Position numbers and translations under genes: made by a program. DNA of 49,008 nucleotides from CAMAUF01 sp046152925 (lineage in GTDB: Bacteria > Chloroflexota > Dehalococcoidia > Tepidiformales > Tepidiformaceae): assembly GCA_046152925.1 (NCBI GenBank), contig JBJXFX010000073.1, forward strand, positions 1 to 49,008, in the 5' to 3' direction. Shown here piece after piece: positions 48,081-49,008 of the stretch. Every line of letters begins with the position of its first letter. Position 1 is the stretch's first letter. The notes below the pieces were generated by a model. That model saw only the letters and a list, made by a program, of their open reading frames with translations. It was not told where the DNA came from and did no database searches.

Positions 48081-48887
48081 ATGGCCGAATTCGTTACCCT
48101 GTCCACACCGTCGGAGGGCGTTGCCCTCGTCACCATGTCCAACCCGGCGATCAACAACCACGGCTCGTGGAAGGGGATCGGCGAGCTCGCCGCCACGATG
48201 AAGGAGGCCCGCGAGGCCGGGGCGCGCGTCACCGTGCTCGCCTCCGGCGTACCCGGACATTGGTTCGAACACGCGTGGCTCCAGGACCTCGCCGACGGGA
48301 TCGAGGGCAAGCCGACCACGGGCGCCGGGATGGCCTGGTACAACGCGCTGTTCGAGATCGGGAAGACGGATGTCGTAACCATCGCGGCGGTCTCGGGGGA
48401 CTGCTCCGGCGGCGGCGCCGAGCTGGGCTGGGCCTGCGACCTGCGCATCGCCGAAGAGCAGGCGCTGTTCGGCCAGCCTGAGGTCCAGATCGCGCTCACG
48501 ACGGGCATCGGCGGCACCAGCCGCGTCGCCCGGCTGATCGGCCGGACCGCGACCGCGGAGCTCGTGATGCTTGGCCGGCCGTTCACCGCGCGCCGCGTGT
48601 ACGAGTTGGGCGGGGTCAACGAGGTTGTGCCCGCCGGCAAGTCGGTCGAGGTGGCGCTCCGCTGGGCGAAGGAGCTGGCTTCGCGGCCGCCGAAGGCCCT
48701 GGCCGCGCTGAAGCAGATCCTCAACGGCAACGATGACATGAGCCTGACGGACGCCTTGGCGAACGAGCAGCGCCTCTTCCAAAGCGTCGCGACCACCCCC
48801 GAAGCGATGCAGACGATGCGCTCGATCCAGGCGCGCTTCGATGGCGGCGAGTCGATCCGCAGCGTCTACGGGCTGCCGCGGAGCTAA
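48081..48887 (+). CDS. Enoyl-CoA hydratase/isomerase family protein
   Basis: 268 residues, crotonase fold. The oxyanion-hole region is SGDCSGGGAELGWACDLRIA and the second catalytic region is FGQPEVQIALTTGIGGTSRVARLIG with Glu in PEV. The first oxyanion segment (usually A-F-x-A-G) is changed to ASGVPGHWFEHAW, so hydratase activity is uncertain; it may be a thioesterase-, isomerase- or dehalogenase-like branch. The C-terminal helical part is normal. It overlaps a minus-strand gene by 4 bases. Confidence 0.9.
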   Translation: MAEFVTLSTPSEGVALVTMSNPAINNHGSWKGIGELAATMKEAREAGARVTVLASGVPGHWFEHAWLQDLADGIEGKPTTGAGMAWYNALFEIGKTDVVTIAAVSGDCSGGGAELGWACDLRIAEEQALFGQPEVQIALTTGIGGTSRVARLIGRTATAELVMLGRPFTARRVYELGGVNEVVPAGKSVEVALRWAKELASRPPKALAALKQILNGNDDMSLTDALANEQRLFQSVATTPEAMQTMRSIQARFDGGESIRSVYGLPRS

Positions 48888-49008
48888 CGTGCGTGCCCCT
48901 CGGCGAGGATCGGCCCCGCCTGGGCATCGAACTCGGCCAGCGTGAGCTGCACGAGACTCCGGCACTCCACGTCGGAGCATTCACAGATCAGATCCCGCGC
49001 CATCGATT
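48884..49008 (-). CDS. Small Cys-containing protein, 5' end may lie outside window
   Basis: The minus frame ends TAG (48886-48884). From ATG 49003 it gives 39 residues (MARDLICECSDVECRSLVQL...FDAQAGPILAEGHAR). The frame stays open to the window edge, so the true start may be beyond. The C-E-C-x4-C and the ending resemble short bacterial proteins with a CEC-x-C...LT-x-x-E-Y/F...GH pattern seen near response regulators; no function is established. Confidence 0.5.
   Translation of the reverse strand, partial: SMARDLICECSDVECRSLVQLTLAEFDAQAGPILAEGHAR

Overview
The window is about 49 kb of GC-rich bacterial chromosome, densely packed with genes on both strands. No rRNA, tRNA, CRISPR array, insertion sequence or prophage was recognised. 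The best guess for the source is a Chloroflexota bacterium (Tepidiforma/Dehalococcoidia-like). This rests on gene content only: lipoproteins with CGG lipoboxes and Thr-Pro-rich linkers, DUF2203 next to glgC, a SWIM-only protein, TupABC, abundant SDR and CaiB-type enzymes, and a zinc-type S18. No similarity search was possible, so the taxonomy is an inference.

Layout. 1-3.5 kb: an unknown protein (cut at the edge) and galU on the minus strand, divergent from infC-rpmI-rplT. 3.5-7.5 kb (minus): a small membrane protein, yggS, proC, two tandem YggT proteins and an ABC-2 exporter pair, in one overlapping run. 7.7-9.2 kb: a six-LysM lytic transglycosylase. 9.2-10.7 kb (minus): a Xer recombinase and aroQ. 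10.8-13.2 kb: a tandem-domain CaiB/BaiF CoA-transferase. 13.2-14.7 kb (minus): a membrane protein and an M23 peptidase. 14.9-20.6 kb (plus): rpsF-ssb-rpsR, a SurA-like PPIase, hom, a coiled-coil protein and thrC. 20.7-24.4 kb: a minus-strand leader-peptide unit, tupABC for tungstate uptake, and two small proteins. 24.6-27.8 kb (minus): an ECF41 sigma factor, its oxidoreductase partner and an alpha/beta hydrolase. 27.8-29.5 kb: DUF2203 and glgC. 29.6-31.4 kb: a lower-GC ABC-type ATPase plus PIN-like protein pair. 31.6-36.9 kb: three SDRs, an ABM monooxygenase, uppP, a YbaK deacylase and a K+ channel. 37-44 kb: an SH3b/CHAP-like secreted protein, HpcH aldolase, inositol monophosphatase, nitroreductase, a Tat lipoprotein with a duplicated domain, DUF429 and argS. 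44.2-49 kb: a molybdopterin oxidoreductase, a membrane-anchored LuxR-type regulator and an enoyl-CoA hydratase.

How it fits together. Much is housekeeping: translation, threonine synthesis, cell-wall turnover and lipid-carrier recycling, and nucleotide sugars. Tungstate/molybdate uptake and a pterin oxidoreductase lie in the same window. The most promising candidate for an undescribed system is the ATPase/PIN pair at 29558-31416, which is AT-richer than its surroundings and recalls two-gene ATPase-nuclease defence systems. Other points of interest are: a promoter matching the ECF41 consensus exactly beside its sigma factor; a promoter-RBS-16-codon ORF-hairpin unit antisense to the thrC-tupA gap; four GTAAG repeats at an exact 11-bp period; hairpins that cover the RBS or start codon of two genes; a LuxR-HTH/TM/sensor fusion; an SDR pair in which one partner has lost its catalytic Lys; and a coiled-coil gene coupled into the threonine operon.
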